The translations under genes were made by a program, and so were the position numbers. A stretch of DNA of 64,000 nt from Cytophagales bacterium (GTDB taxonomy: Bacteria; Bacteroidota; Bacteroidia; Cytophagales; 172606-1): positions 443,036 through 507,035 of the forward strand of contig JAUJMU010000004.1 of assembly GCA_030446715.1 (NCBI GenBank). Direction: 5' to 3'. Position 1 is the stretch's first letter. Each line of letters starts with the position of its first letter. The notes beneath the pieces were generated by a model. The model was not told the DNA's origin and searched no databases. It was given only the letters and a program-made list of their open reading frames with translations. Shown here one piece after another: positions 56,283 to 64,000 of this stretch.

Positions 56283-56606
56283 TGTCGACCACTAAGAAAA
56301 CGTATACCGGAGCCTATCTTCGTAGTAGAGATCCAGGAGTTCAAAGAAGAAGCCGTACGGCTGGCTAAGCAAACAGGTAAGCGGAGCCAGGTGGCCCGAG
56401 AGTCAGGCATACAAGTGAGCATGCTCCGGCGCTGGCAGCTGGAGTTAGAGCAGCATCAGGAAAAAGCATTTCCAGGTACAGGAAAGCCTGTAGATGAAGA
56501 ATTAACCCGGTTGCAGCGGGAGAATCAACGCTTAAAACAGGAGGTCGAGATCTTATGGAGGCAATGGGTATCTTCGCCTTTCGTCCTCAAGCGGATCCGA
56601 CACTAG
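56283..56606 (+). pseudogene. IS3 orfA, copy 2
   Basis: ATG TCG ACC ACT AAG AAA ACG at 56283 is the likely native start but is out of frame with QEFKEEAVRLAKQTG. An in-frame upstream ATG (56247) gives an unnatural N-terminus. HTH and zipper as in copy 1. The frame ends at TAG 56604-56606, inside the palindrome 56591-56619. The alternative frame reads EAMGIFAFRPQADPTLVS and runs into orfB. Confidence 0.7.
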
Positions 56607-56619
56607 TGTCGTGGTCCGC
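56591..56619. repeat. Micro-palindrome, GCGGA/TCCGC type (IS3 copy 2)
   Basis: Same 29-bp unit as 13885-13913, here in the plus orientation GCGGATCCGACAC...TGGTCCGC, at the orfA/orfB junction. Confidence 0.8.
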
Positions 56620-56663
56620 CAAGGTACCCGTTTATCCATCAGCATCGAGGACTTTACCCCGCC

Positions 56664-57522
56664 ATGCTTTGCCGGGTAATGCAAGTGTCCAAAAGTGGCT
56701 ATCATGCATGGGTGAAAAGACCGGAAAGTGAGCGTAGCAAGCAGAATAACCAATTAGTTGAAAAGATCCGGAAAATTCACAAGGACAGTGACTTGAGTTA
56801 CGGCAGCCCCCGGATTCATGTAGAGTTAAAAGAGCAGAAAGTGACCTGTTCGCTTAACCGGGTAGCCCGATGGACCCAGATGCGGGCTCTGTGGCAGGTC
56901 CATGAAACTGGAAGGCATTACCGCTAAGCAGAAACGAAAATTTGTGCGTACTACCGATTCTGATCATGATCTGCCCGTGAAGGAAAATAAACTTAACCAG
57001 GAGTTTGTAGCGGCTATGCCCGATGAGAAGTGGGCCGCCGACATCACTTATATCCGGACTGGGGAAGGATGGCTGTATTTAGCAGTAGTACTGGACTTGT
57101 TTTCCCGTAGAGTGGTGGGCTGGCCGATGAAGCCTGCCATGGCTACTTGCCTGGTAAGTAGTGCTTTGCAAATGGCCCTGCTGCAACGAAAACCGGCTAA
57201 AGGTTTAATTCATCACTCCGACCGAGGCAGCCAGTATGCCAGCAATGAGTATCAAAAGCTACTAAGATTATCGGAGGCGGATTGTTCCATGAGCAGAAAG
57301 GGGAACTGTTACGATAACGCCGTGGTAGAAAGCTTTTTTGCCACACTTAAGCGGGAACGGGTGTACCAACGAAACTACCGGACCCGCATGGAAGCCCGGC
57401 AGGATATATTTCACTACATTGAAGTATGGTACAACCGAAAGCGAAGGCACTCAACGTTAGGGTACCTCAGCCCCGAGCAATATGAACAGCACTACCAGTA
57501 TTCGCTAGCTAATTGTGCTTAA
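56664..57522 (+). pseudogene. IS3 orfB (DDE integrase), copy 2, frame broken by a palindrome
   Basis: MLCRVMQVSKSGYHAWVKRP to NRVAR, then the palindrome 56872-56901 and a frame change to [20 protein letters not shown]. Catalytic blocks [25 protein letters not shown] and [20 protein letters not shown] (DDE), then [20 protein letters not shown] to NCA. The rve part (206 codons) is complete. Confidence 0.85.
56872..56901. repeat. Micro-palindrome insert in orfB of IS3 copy 2
   Basis: Same 30-bp GGACC/GGTCC unit as 13602-13631, between NRVAR and MKLEG. Confidence 0.75.
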
Positions 57523-57540
57523 CTGACCGTCCACCAAAAA

Positions 57541-57870
57541 GGGGGAAACCCAGAGACGTATATCCTCCGGGAGTACCAGCAGGTGCTGCCCAAAAGCATG
57601 ATAGGCAAAGCTTTCCACTACCTTGCCGCCCGCTACCACAAGATCTGCGAGTACCTCCGCAATGGCCGGCTCGAGATTGACAACAATCTTGTTGAGAACT
57701 CCATCTGTCCCGTTGCCCCTGGCAGAAAGAATTACCTTTTTGCCGGATCCCATGCCGGAGCAGAGAAGGGTACTTCTGCCATCGAAACAGTTTACCGGAG
57801 GAATTCCAATAGTCGTACTCAGCTCTTCAGACAATCCACAGGACAGGCGCAGAGTGGAACATTATAACGT
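57541..57870 (+). pseudogene. IS66-family transposase, C-terminal fragment
   Basis: REYQQVLPKSMIGKAFHYLA, RNGRLEIDNNLVENSICPVA and GRKNYLFAGSHAGAEKG are the hallmark C-terminal part of IS66 TnpC. It starts right at the IS3 end and degenerates after about 57770. The N-terminal part is absent. Confidence 0.8.
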
Positions 57871-57991
57871 CCTTGAATTCCTCCAAAAGCCGATGACCGA
57901 TGCGCAACCGGCTTCAATGATGCCATAATCAGCATGCTTTGGCTCAGGCGCAGCCTGCAACATTCCGTTTAATGAAGTGCCCTCCTGTAAA

Positions 57992-58171
57992 TTACTGCAA
58001 CTTCTCTTCAGTAAGAGGTTTCTCTGTCTTGCCTTTCACTCCGAATTGCCCGAAGGCGTCTGCGTCACGCAATATCATACTGCTGACAACCGGCACGGCA
58101 GTATGAACAGGGCACGTCTTTTTTATTTCTTTGCGTCTGGCTAAAAACTCTGGGGCATTCAAAACCGGCAT
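57992..58171 (-). CDS. Small hypothetical protein
   Basis: 59 residues: MPVLNAPEFLARRKEIKKTC, PVHTAVPVVSSMILRDADAF, GVKGKTEKPLTEEKLQ. Its ATG is one base after the stop of the upstream gene, so the two are translationally coupled. No family recognised. Confidence 0.5.
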   Translation of the reverse strand: MPVLNAPEFLARRKEIKKTCPVHTAVPVVSSMILRDADAFGQFGVKGKTEKPLTEEKLQ

Positions 58172-58172
58172 A

Positions 58173-58436
58173 TTAACCTATGACATAATCAGGGTATTCC
58201 CGTTTTGCTGCATTGCTGTGGGCACAGTTGGTCCGGATGTATTCCGATGCTTCCGGGGCATCCGTGAGGGTGAGGATCCACCCGGCAATGGCCATCTCCG
58301 GAAAGACAGTAGTTAAGGTAATGAGTTGGCTTGTCATCGCCGGCGGGAAGTATTTTGCACTGGCACCGGTGGCCCGAACCTTGCCTCCCTGCAATTCAAC
58401 GGGCGTCTTTTCCTGATAGTGCTGGTGGCCCTGCAT
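58173..58436 (-). CDS. Small hypothetical protein with IS1182-like 5' end
   Basis: 87 residues. MQGHQHYQEKT matches the start region of the IS1182 transposase at 35.1 kb. The rest (GKVRATGASAKYFPPAMTSQ, LITLTTVFPEMAIAGWILTL, TDAPEASEYIRTNCAHSNAA) is unrelated to it and looks like an ordinary small protein. Coupled to the 59-residue gene downstream. Family unknown. Confidence 0.5.
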   Translation of the reverse strand: MQGHQHYQEKTPVELQGGKVRATGASAKYFPPAMTSQLITLTTVFPEMAIAGWILTLTDAPEASEYIRTNCAHSNAAKREYPDYVIG

Positions 58437-58523
58437 GGCAGGTAAGCTTTGGGGGGCTGTTCTTAACTCATCTGTCAGGCTTTTTTGTATACTTACCGAT
58501 GATATTTTACAGTTGTGCAACAA
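58430..58523 (-). repeat. Solo IS1182-type end
   Basis: Reads TTGTTGCACAACTGTAAAAT from 58523 leftward and stays similar (GTAAGTATACAAAAAA, CCTGAC, GAGTTAAGAA, CAAAGCTTACCTGCC) to the left ~100 bp of the element at 35070. No transposase follows. Confidence 0.75.
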
Positions 58524-58591
58524 GCATCCCAAACACCAACGACCAGCACGCTGCTTACGCGCAGAACTAATCCGGGAGGCCACGGCTGCGA

Positions 58592-58622
58592 GTGGTCTTG
58601 TTTCCTTAGCGGTCAAGACCAC
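58592..58622. repeat. 9-bp hairpin upstream of the GNAT gene
   Basis: GTGGTCTTG (58592-58600), 13-nt loop, CAAGACCAC (58614-58622). It lies 36 bp before the GNAT start; possible terminator or leader structure. Confidence 0.45.
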
Positions 58623-58658
58623 CAGTAAAAGATCAAAACTCTACAAGAGCTCAAAACA

Positions 58659-59141
58659 ATGATAAATAGCAATATCACATTGACTGAAACAGAAAAAGAT
58701 GATCTAAACGCATTTTTCCAGTTTCAGCTTGACAAAAAAGCAAATTATTTAGCAGCGTTCACATCTGAAGACCCAAGCGACAAAACTGCTTACATTGAAA
58801 AGTATACAAAGCATTTAGCTGACCCGACCATAAATATGCGGACAATAAAAGTAGACGGTGTAATTGCAGGCAGCATAGCGAAATTTGTTATAGAAGACGA
58901 AACCGGGATTACGTATTGGATTGACAGAAAATTTTGGGGACAGGGAATTGCCACAACTGCACTTAATGACTTTTTGAAAATCGAACAAATCAGACCAGTT
59001 TATGGACGTGTTGCATTTGACAATTATGGCTCACAAAAAGTTTTAGAAAGATGTGGATTTGTAAAAGTCGGAAAGGAAAAAGGATTTGCTAATGCGCGAC
59101 AAGCAGAAATTGAGGAATTTATTTATAAACTTTCGGACTAA
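58659..59141 (+). CDS. GNAT-family N-acetyltransferase
   Basis: 160 residues: RTIKVDGVIAGSIAKFVIED, ETGITYWIDRKFWGQGIATT (acetyl-CoA motif A, Q/RxxGxG/A as GQGIA), RVAFDNYGSQKVLERCGFVK, VGKEKGF. RimJ/RimL-like. Much more AT-rich than its neighbours and followed by an ACTAACAATC...CGCTAACAC stretch, suggesting recent acquisition. Substrate unknown. Confidence 0.9.
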   Translation: MINSNITLTETEKDDLNAFFQFQLDKKANYLAAFTSEDPSDKTAYIEKYTKHLADPTINMRTIKVDGVIAGSIAKFVIEDETGITYWIDRKFWGQGIATTALNDFLKIEQIRPVYGRVAFDNYGSQKVLERCGFVKVGKEKGFANARQAEIEEFIYKLSD

Positions 59142-59309
59142 CAATCAGACAACAACGAACCGCTAACACAGTCCGCTAAAACGCAAACCTTCAGCAGGAA
59201 GGCATGGCATCGGGTAGCTTTGATTCGTGTGCGAGTCGTTTTCCTGAAAGATCGAAAGATCAGGGGGGCAGCGGTATAGGCTATTTCTTTCATCATCCAC
59301 TTCTCCTGC

Positions 59310-60266
59310 TCAGTCAATGCTTTCCCAGACCATCGCCACTTTTCCCCTGGTGCGCATGGCTTCAATGTAGCTTATAGCCTCTGGTATTTGTTTATAAGAA
59401 TAAGTCTTCTCCAGATGAACTCTGATTTTTCCGGTTTGAATCAAAAGTGCCAGCTTCTCTAAATCTTTTGTGTTGGCCTGGGCGGTGAACTGGGTGAGCG
59501 GAAACTTTCCCATTCTTCCCGTTATGCTTAGAGAAATCATATGCCGCATCGTGGTGAAACCAACCACAACGCCACGCCCTCCCATGCGCTTGAAGTCGCT
59601 GTGAGACAGATTGCCGTGCGCATCAACAATGAGGTTGTATTTCCCTTCGTGACGATGAATGTTCTCTTTATCGTATGCGATCACCTGATGGGCACCCAAT
59701 GACTTTACAAAGTCAACGTTTTTACCCGAACAGACGGCGGTTACTTTTGCACCATACGCCTTTGCAATTTGCACCGCAAAATGACCGACACCGCCTGAAG
59801 CGCCATTAATCAGGACTGATTCGCCTTCATTTAGTTTTCCATGCGTAATGAGTGCCTGCAAAGCCGTTAATCCGGCAACGGGGACACTGGCCATTTGGGG
59901 AAAACCGGCTCCTTCCGGCATCAGGCCACAAACATCAGCTCCTACACATATATACCGGGCAAAGGCACCGCCTTTGGATGACTCACCAAATACCCGGTCT
60001 CCCACCTTAAAATGCTTTACATTATTTCCTGCTTCTTCTACAATGCCTGCAAAGTCAAAACCCGGAATTTTATCTTTGGGCTTAAACAATCCGAAAGCGA
60101 ACCGGGCTAACAGGGGTTCTCCCCGAAGAATATGCCAGTCAGCGGGATTGGCCGAATTGGCTACGACTTTCACCAGAAGGTGCTCATCTTTCAAAGACGG
60201 CTTTTCTACCTCTTCCAGTTGAAGAACTTCCGGTCCTCCGTATTTTGTTTTCGTAAATGCTTTCAT
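59310..60266 (-). CDS. NAD(P)-dependent MDR oxidoreductase (quinone oxidoreductase-like)
   Basis: 318 residues. GroES-like N-terminal domain (ANPADWHILRGEPLLARFAF, IPGFDFAGIVEEAGNNVKHF), Rossmann domain with LINGASGGVGHFAVQIAKAY, and VTAVCSGKNVDFVKSLGAHQ, VIAYDKENI. The Zn-binding cysteines of classic ADHs are not evident, so it is likely a zinc-independent enone or quinone reductase. Intact, monocistronic. Confidence 0.9.
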   Translation of the reverse strand: MKAFTKTKYGGPEVLQLEEVEKPSLKDEHLLVKVVANSANPADWHILRGEPLLARFAFGLFKPKDKIPGFDFAGIVEEAGNNVKHFKVGDRVFGESSKGGAFARYICVGADVCGLMPEGAGFPQMASVPVAGLTALQALITHGKLNEGESVLINGASGGVGHFAVQIAKAYGAKVTAVCSGKNVDFVKSLGAHQVIAYDKENIHRHEGKYNLIVDAHGNLSHSDFKRMGGRGVVVGFTTMRHMISLSITGRMGKFPLTQFTAQANTKDLEKLALLIQTGKIRVHLEKTYSYKQIPEAISYIEAMRTRGKVAMVWESID

Positions 60267-60537
60267 CTTAACATGTGTGATTCATTTCAACTACCGGGTA
60301 GTTCCCGGGGGTGCATTTTGAAATAGCTGCATTGCCGGTAATGTAACAAACATTGCCGAAGCCATTGCCGGTAGCGTACCCCGAAAACCATACAGGCAGT
60401 AAAGGTGGGACTTGATAACTTAAACTATCAGAAAAGTATTACAGATGAAAAAAACGTAAGCGTTACACCACCCCGCCAGTCCTTAAATTACCTTACCCCT
60501 GCTGCCCGGCAGTAAAGCAGAACCTGCCTGATACAAA

Positions 60538-60573
60538 ACGGCAGCAGCTTCGTAACGAAAGAGGCTGCTGCCG
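60538..60573. terminator. Hairpin terminator of the GDPD gene
   Basis: CGGCAGCAGC (60538-60547), 16-nt loop, GCTGCTGCCG (60564-60573), 42 bp after the stop of the minus-strand glycerophosphodiesterase gene. Confidence 0.65.
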
Positions 60574-60614
60574 GAAATGAGTTTACCCTGACGGGAGTAA
60601 TGCGCTATACGAAT

Positions 60615-61802
60615 TTACCTGGCCATGGCGCGTCTTGCCGCAACGGCCGTTGCGGGAAAATCCGTGAATACGCCGTCTATGCCCAACCCGTAGAAATAAC
60701 GGTACTCCGCCAGCGGATCATTGTTGTAATCTTTCAGGAGCCGGCGCGACTCGTTGCGGAAGGTGTACGCGTGCACCAGCAATCCCCGGGCATGGGCCCG
60801 CTCAATAAGCGTGGTGGGGGGAAGTCTGGTGAAATCGGCATCGTTCACCCGGCCGTCATTGCTGATATCGTCAGCAGCCCCGTCGTTGTTGGCGTCGGTG
60901 AAAGTGTAGGGCTGGATAAATGGCTTCCAGGGGCCGATGCCGTTGGCGTAGGTTTTGATAAAGTTCAGTCCTTGGTTGGTAGCCAGGTCATTGTAGGTGC
61001 GGGGGTCTCCGCTCACCACGAAATCGTAGGGCTGGCCGTTGGGGGCCTGCATCACAAGGTTGCCGTTTTTATCCACGTCGTAGGCGTCAAACAGCTGCAC
61101 CAGCTTTACGGTGGACTTGCTGCGGATGTATTGCAGATTGGATACTTCAAATGACTGCACGAACACGGGGGCGTGGTAGTGGTTCCAGCCGGCTTCGGTA
61201 AGCGTCCCGAGTACTTTGTCGGTGATGGGGAGATTCATCTGTTCGTGGAAAGTAGGGTGCTTGGTTTCCGGATAAATTCCAACGATGCGTCCTTTGGCCG
61301 CCGTCTGTCGCTTGGCGAGTTGGATCACTTCGGCAAACGTGGGAACGGAATACAAGTCGTTGTACTGCTGGGGGCGTTCCGGAAAAGCCTGTCTGGCTTT
61401 CAGGGTTTTGATTTCGGCAAGGGTAAAATCACCGGCGAACCAGTCTTCGCAAGGGACTCCGTCTACGTTTCTGGTGGTCTTGCGGGAAGCAAACTGCGGC
61501 AACTCCGACACATTGGTGGTACCCGACAGCATGGGTTCGTGGCGGCAGATCAGCACCATATCTTTGGTTAACACCAGATCGGGCTCGATGTAGTCGGCCC
61601 CCTGATCAATGGCCAGCTGGTAGGATTCAAGCGTATGCTCGGGCAGGAGCCCGGAGGCACCCCGATGGCCGATCACCAGAGGGGTTTTCCGGGAATCCGG
61701 TTTGATTTCATCCTGAACCCGGTCTAAAATCTGGTCGCAGGCGGAAAGCCCGGTCATGAACAGGGTGATAAGTAAAAAAGCTGGTTTTTTCGTGAACATC
61801 AT
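60615..61802 (-). CDS. glpQ: Glycerophosphodiester phosphodiesterase lipoprotein
   Basis: 395 residues. Lipoprotein signal PAFLLITLFMTGLSACDQ. Catalytic start VIGHRGASGLLPEHTLESYQ (His), Ca ligands in DYIEPDLVLTKD (Glu, Asp), second His in CRHEP, then EDWFAGDFTLAEIKTLKARQ, GIYPETKHP and DGVFTDFPATAV. Hydrolyses glycerophosphodiesters to glycerol-3-phosphate and an alcohol, at the outer cell envelope judging by the lipid anchor. Length is normal for the family. Confidence 0.93.
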   Translation of the reverse strand: MMFTKKPAFLLITLFMTGLSACDQILDRVQDEIKPDSRKTPLVIGHRGASGLLPEHTLESYQLAIDQGADYIEPDLVLTKDMVLICRHEPMLSGTTNVSELPQFASRKTTRNVDGVPCEDWFAGDFTLAEIKTLKARQAFPERPQQYNDLYSVPTFAEVIQLAKRQTAAKGRIVGIYPETKHPTFHEQMNLPITDKVLGTLTEAGWNHYHAPVFVQSFEVSNLQYIRSKSTVKLVQLFDAYDVDKNGNLVMQAPNGQPYDFVVSGDPRTYNDLATNQGLNFIKTYANGIGPWKPFIQPYTFTDANNDGAADDISNDGRVNDADFTRLPPTTLIERAHARGLLVHAYTFRNESRRLLKDYNNDPLAEYRYFYGLGIDGVFTDFPATAVAARRAMAR

Positions 61803-62107
61803 TTTGAACAGGTTGAAGTTTGCGCAAGATGGTTCACCAGGGTTACGTACAGGTTACCCGGACATTATATCACTATTAAAAATTTTTACCTGCTCTGTTT
61901 ATTCTGACTTTTCGTTTCTGCAGCCGCCTGGCCGGGTAATCCTTACCGAATGCTTTAACATTGCCCCTTCCGGCCTTCCTTCAGGAACGGACAGAGTATC
62001 TGGCAAATCAATGATACAACAAGGCCTGATCCAACCGGTAACTGTCAGGCCCCCATATCACCCGGCAAGGATGTTACGAACTGGTCGCAGGGGAGCGAAG
62101 GTTAGGG
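61803..62107. other. Gene-free stretch
   Basis: Upstream region of the GDPD gene; AT-rich part at 61865-61910 likely contains its promoter. No gene. Confidence 0.4.
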
Positions 62108-62350
62108 TCAGGCAAGCTGGCCGGTAAGCAGCGGATCACGGCCGTCGTCCGTAATCTGACTGATGCGGAGGTAAAAATCCGCCTGTCTGAAAACATGCAG
62201 CGGGAAGATGTTCATCCGCCGGATGAGGGCCGCGGCCTGTTGCAGCTGATCCGGAACGGAAAGAAGCCCCGATACCTGGCTCAGAAGGCGGGCAAGACCG
62301 AAAAACACATTCATCAGTGCCAGTCCCTGAATGGACTCAATGCCTGCCAG
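62108..62350 (-). pseudogene. Uncertain hypothetical protein (3' part)
   Basis: KKLLLAGIESIQGLALMNVF, FGLARLLSQVSGLLSVPDQL, AALIRRMNIFPLHVFRQADF, YLRISQITDDGRDPLLTGQL looks coding and helical. The upstream continuation to 62566 does not, so the gene may be truncated or begin at the internal MNVF codon. No family recognised. Confidence 0.35.
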
Positions 62351-62566
62351 CAGTAACTTTTTCCGGACTAAAATATTTACCTGTTGGCTCCCGCGGAGGT
62401 TTCTCCTGCGAACGCAGCCGGCAAAGTAAGGCCTGAAATATAATAGGTTGGATACTGCCCGGAAGGCCTTCGGGTGGGTCAGGTGCAGCAATGTTACTAC
62501 TAAAAGTTGGGGAGAAAAGCAGCCGGATATCCCTCTTTGTACAATACCCGTTGAGAATGCCTGCAA

Positions 62567-62896
62567 TACCGGTTACGACCAGGTAAGAATTTAACAAAAC
62601 CCAGTGAGAATCACATAACGAATATTCCTGTATTGTTCAGATCCTGACCAAGAGTGGCAAGCGCCCAACGGTTGCTTTCAGCCGCCCGGAATTCTACCGG
62701 CGTATCAGCGGCAAGTACACCGGTCATGTCTTGTTTGGGGCAGCCGAGCCTGCCTTCAACGCACCGGGCAAAGCTACCTTACCCGATCAATTTTCACCCT
62801 GACTTCTCTGTCCCTGATCTCCCCCCGACTCCTGCTGCCGGCCGCTCCGGGCCTGCAGCTCTCTGTAAATCTTGATGAAGGAATATTGCCCGTTAC
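62567..62896. other. No gene supported
   Basis: The plus frame at 62654-62875 is Ser/Pro-rich with no domain. Another frame (KSGKRPTVAFSRPEFYRRIS) is short. Nothing convincing. Confidence 0.35.
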
Positions 62897-62930
62897 GGTT
62901 GAAAGAGGCCGTACCCGGCCTCTTTCAACC
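62897..62930. terminator. 15-bp perfect hairpin
   Basis: GGTTGAAAGAGGCCG (62897-62911), loop TACC, CGGCCTCTTTCAACC (62916-62930), 35 bp after the stop of the minus-strand gene at 62965. Likely its terminator. Confidence 0.75.
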
Positions 62931-62964
62931 CTCTGCGCTTACCCGGGAGTAACATACTTTATTG

Positions 62965-63222
62965 TCAGCCGGCAGCAGCGGGAGAAGGCTCCCTGCTTGG
63001 GTTTTTAACTCCTTTCCCGTCTGTCTGGGTAAGCGAAGTGATCCTTGCGGCATTGGCCGAAAGGTCACTGATGGCTTTTTTGCCCCTCTCTGAACCTGCC
63101 ACTGCCGTAAGGGCTGCTCCCGCGACGGCTCCTCCCACCGCTGCCAGCCACTGCCGGTTTTGACTGATCCATGCATTCACCTGCTTTGATGCTGATCGTT
63201 TCTGCTTTTTCTTTTTGGCCAT
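62965..63222 (-). CDS. Small hypothetical basic protein with a Gly/Ala-rich helix
   Basis: 85 residues: MAKKKKQKRSASKQVNAWIS, QNRQWLAAVGGAVAGAALTA (a possible membrane or glycine-zipper helix), SERGKKAISDLSANAARITS. The lysine-rich start suggests nucleic-acid or membrane contact. No family recognised; own terminator downstream. Confidence 0.6.
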   Translation of the reverse strand: MAKKKKQKRSASKQVNAWISQNRQWLAAVGGAVAGAALTAVAGSERGKKAISDLSANAARITSLTQTDGKGVKNPSREPSPAAAG

Positions 63223-63460
63223 TTCTGTACTATTTAAATATACTGTATTGTTAATTTATTGTTATGTAATCGTGCTCAGGAAGGTACGTAGAAGCGCAGC
63301 TTTGGTTGAGTAATCATCAAAAATTCAAAGATAAAGCATGTTCAATGCTGTTAAGCGGGTGCTTCTGAGTCTGGAAAGTTTACTATAAGTAAACATTTAC
63401 ATAACATTTTGTTAATAAATCTATTGCGGATAACTTTGCCGCTTCTACAGCAACTTACTC

Positions 63461-63748
63461 ATGAATAGTACAAAACAGGTACGCAAAGCCCATTGGGCAA
63501 AACTTTGAGAGGCCATCCTGTCAGTGCTTTCTGCAGGTCAGGGAATAGATTCCGGGCAGGTACCTGAAGCAGACGGAAAGGCGGCCCGCAAGCTGGTCAG
63601 GCAGTTGGCTCCGCCTGCTGATCCGGCTGAGAAGGTTGCCAAAGCGAAGGAAACCGCTGCCGATGCTTTCCCTGCAGGCCCTCAAAAAAATGAGCAACCG
63701 GAGCAGAAGAAGGTTAAAAAGGATAAGAAAAAGAGAGACAGGGCCTGA
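63461..63748 (+). pseudogene. Small Lys/Ala-rich protein with in-frame TGA
   Basis: ATG 63461: MNSTKQVRKAHWAKL, TGA at codon 16 (63506-63508), then in the same frame EAILSVLSAGQGIDSGQVPE, ADGKAARKLVRQLAPPADPA, EKVAKAKETAADAFPAGPQK and a KKVKKDKKKRDRA tail. Read through, it is a 94-residue protein with a helical core and a histone-like basic tail. It might instead start at the Met at 63524. Confidence 0.45.
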
Positions 63749-64000
63749 AAGCCCTTCAAGGCTGCGCCCGGTTAGTTTCCGAATGCTGACAACGGAAGCA
63801 GCCATTCAGGTAAGGGATGGCCCAATAAAACCCTGCCTCGGGAGGACTGCTTTTGCTTGCAGCCAATGTGATTTCTGCTCCAAGAGTATGTTTAAAGATG
63901 TATGTAGGCGGGCTTGCCAAATTGTCAAGGGAGTCCAAAAGAGGAACTAGTGCATCAAGAACGAAAAGATCGGTAGTTTTTTTACCTTTAGCCTATCATC
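63749..64000. other. No gene supported at the window end
   Basis: The overlapping frames at 63636-63950 (plus) and 63756-63938 (minus) show no domain and conflict with each other. Confidence 0.3.

Larger units (their letters stand above)
56230..57533 (+). mobile_element. IS3-family element, copy 2
   Basis: 1304 bp between TGGACGGT (56230) and its inverse ACCGTCCA (57526-57533). orfA/orfB on the plus strand, with the same two palindromes as copy 1. The left flank enters istA of IS21 copy 2; the right flank is an IS66 fragment, so flanking target DNA is not continuous. No target duplication found. Confidence 0.8.

Noticed and set aside
7189..56901. Sequencing artefact as the sole source of the palindromic inserts
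   Set aside because: Artefacts would not give shared ends, the same core at unrelated sites or covarying stems. Long host genes in the same window are error-free. Single-base indels elsewhere may still be errors.
7189..56901. T4 gene 60-like translational bypass as an established explanation
   Set aside because: Matched take-off and landing codons do not flank the units I checked, so it remains only a hypothesis to test.
1..64000. tRNA, rRNA, prophage or replication origin
   Set aside because: No cloverleaf, rRNA-like, capsid/terminase or DnaA-box cluster was recognised on either strand.

Overview
The window looks like the chromosome of a Bacteroidota bacterium, probably of the Cytophagales (Spirosoma/Larkinella type). 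The signs are a CBM9/DUF5916 outer-membrane protein, a hybrid two-component (HTCS) regulator beside a TonB-dependent receptor, FtsX permeases with a prefix domain, a promoter with a TAnnTTTG -7 box, and many transposons of the IS21, IS110, IS3, IS5, ISKra4, IS1182, ISL3 and IS91 types. I see no rRNA, tRNA or CRISPR array.

Layout. 0.6-5.1 kb: DUF5916 protein, orphan LytTR response regulator and an intact VapBC-type pair. 5.1-22.7 kb: an insertion-sequence (IS) graveyard with an IS21, ISKra4, IS3, IS5, a second IS3-type and an IS110 element. Between them lie broken host genes: a large hypothetical, two small membrane proteins, an exonuclease, an Xre/RES toxin-antitoxin pair and an epimerase fragment. 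23.1-32.5 kb: methyltransferase, vanadium-haloperoxidase-like lipoprotein, TonB receptor and a 1386-residue HTCS regulator, all on the minus strand and plausibly one uptake/processing locus. 33.1-41.6 kb: second graveyard with a truncated peroxidase-like gene, a group II intron remnant inside an IS110, IS1182, a broken RelE/DUF2281 pair, a cluster of long palindromes, IS91 and ISL3 remnants, and small hypotheticals. 41.6-53 kb: ArsR/SRPBCC/DoxX operon with a readable promoter and operators, DUF4256, beta-helix protein, decayed FtsX permease with its PadR regulator, LRR protein, AlbA/Schlafen-type protein and an EEP hydrolase. 53-58.5 kb: alkaline phosphatase cut by a second IS21 that itself carries an IS3. 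58.6-63.8 kb: GNAT, MDR oxidoreductase, glycerophosphodiesterase and small hypotheticals.

Most notable observation. Transposase genes of four IS families are interrupted by very short palindromic inserts of about 17-34 bp. Several share end sequences (GGACC...GGTCC, AGACC...GGTCT, GGAGC...GCTCC, GCGGA...TCCGC) but have different, internally complementary cores. Within-window comparisons (IS21 copy 1 against copy 2, and two tandem repeats) show directly that some of these are insertions. In two pairs the stems covary. I found none in the host genes or host pseudogenes here. I do not recognise this as a described element; its mechanism is unknown.

Many IS and host pseudogenes also carry single-base indels, often in homopolymers, while the long host genes (887, 1386, 563 and 451 codons) are clean. 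Some indels may still be sequencing errors.
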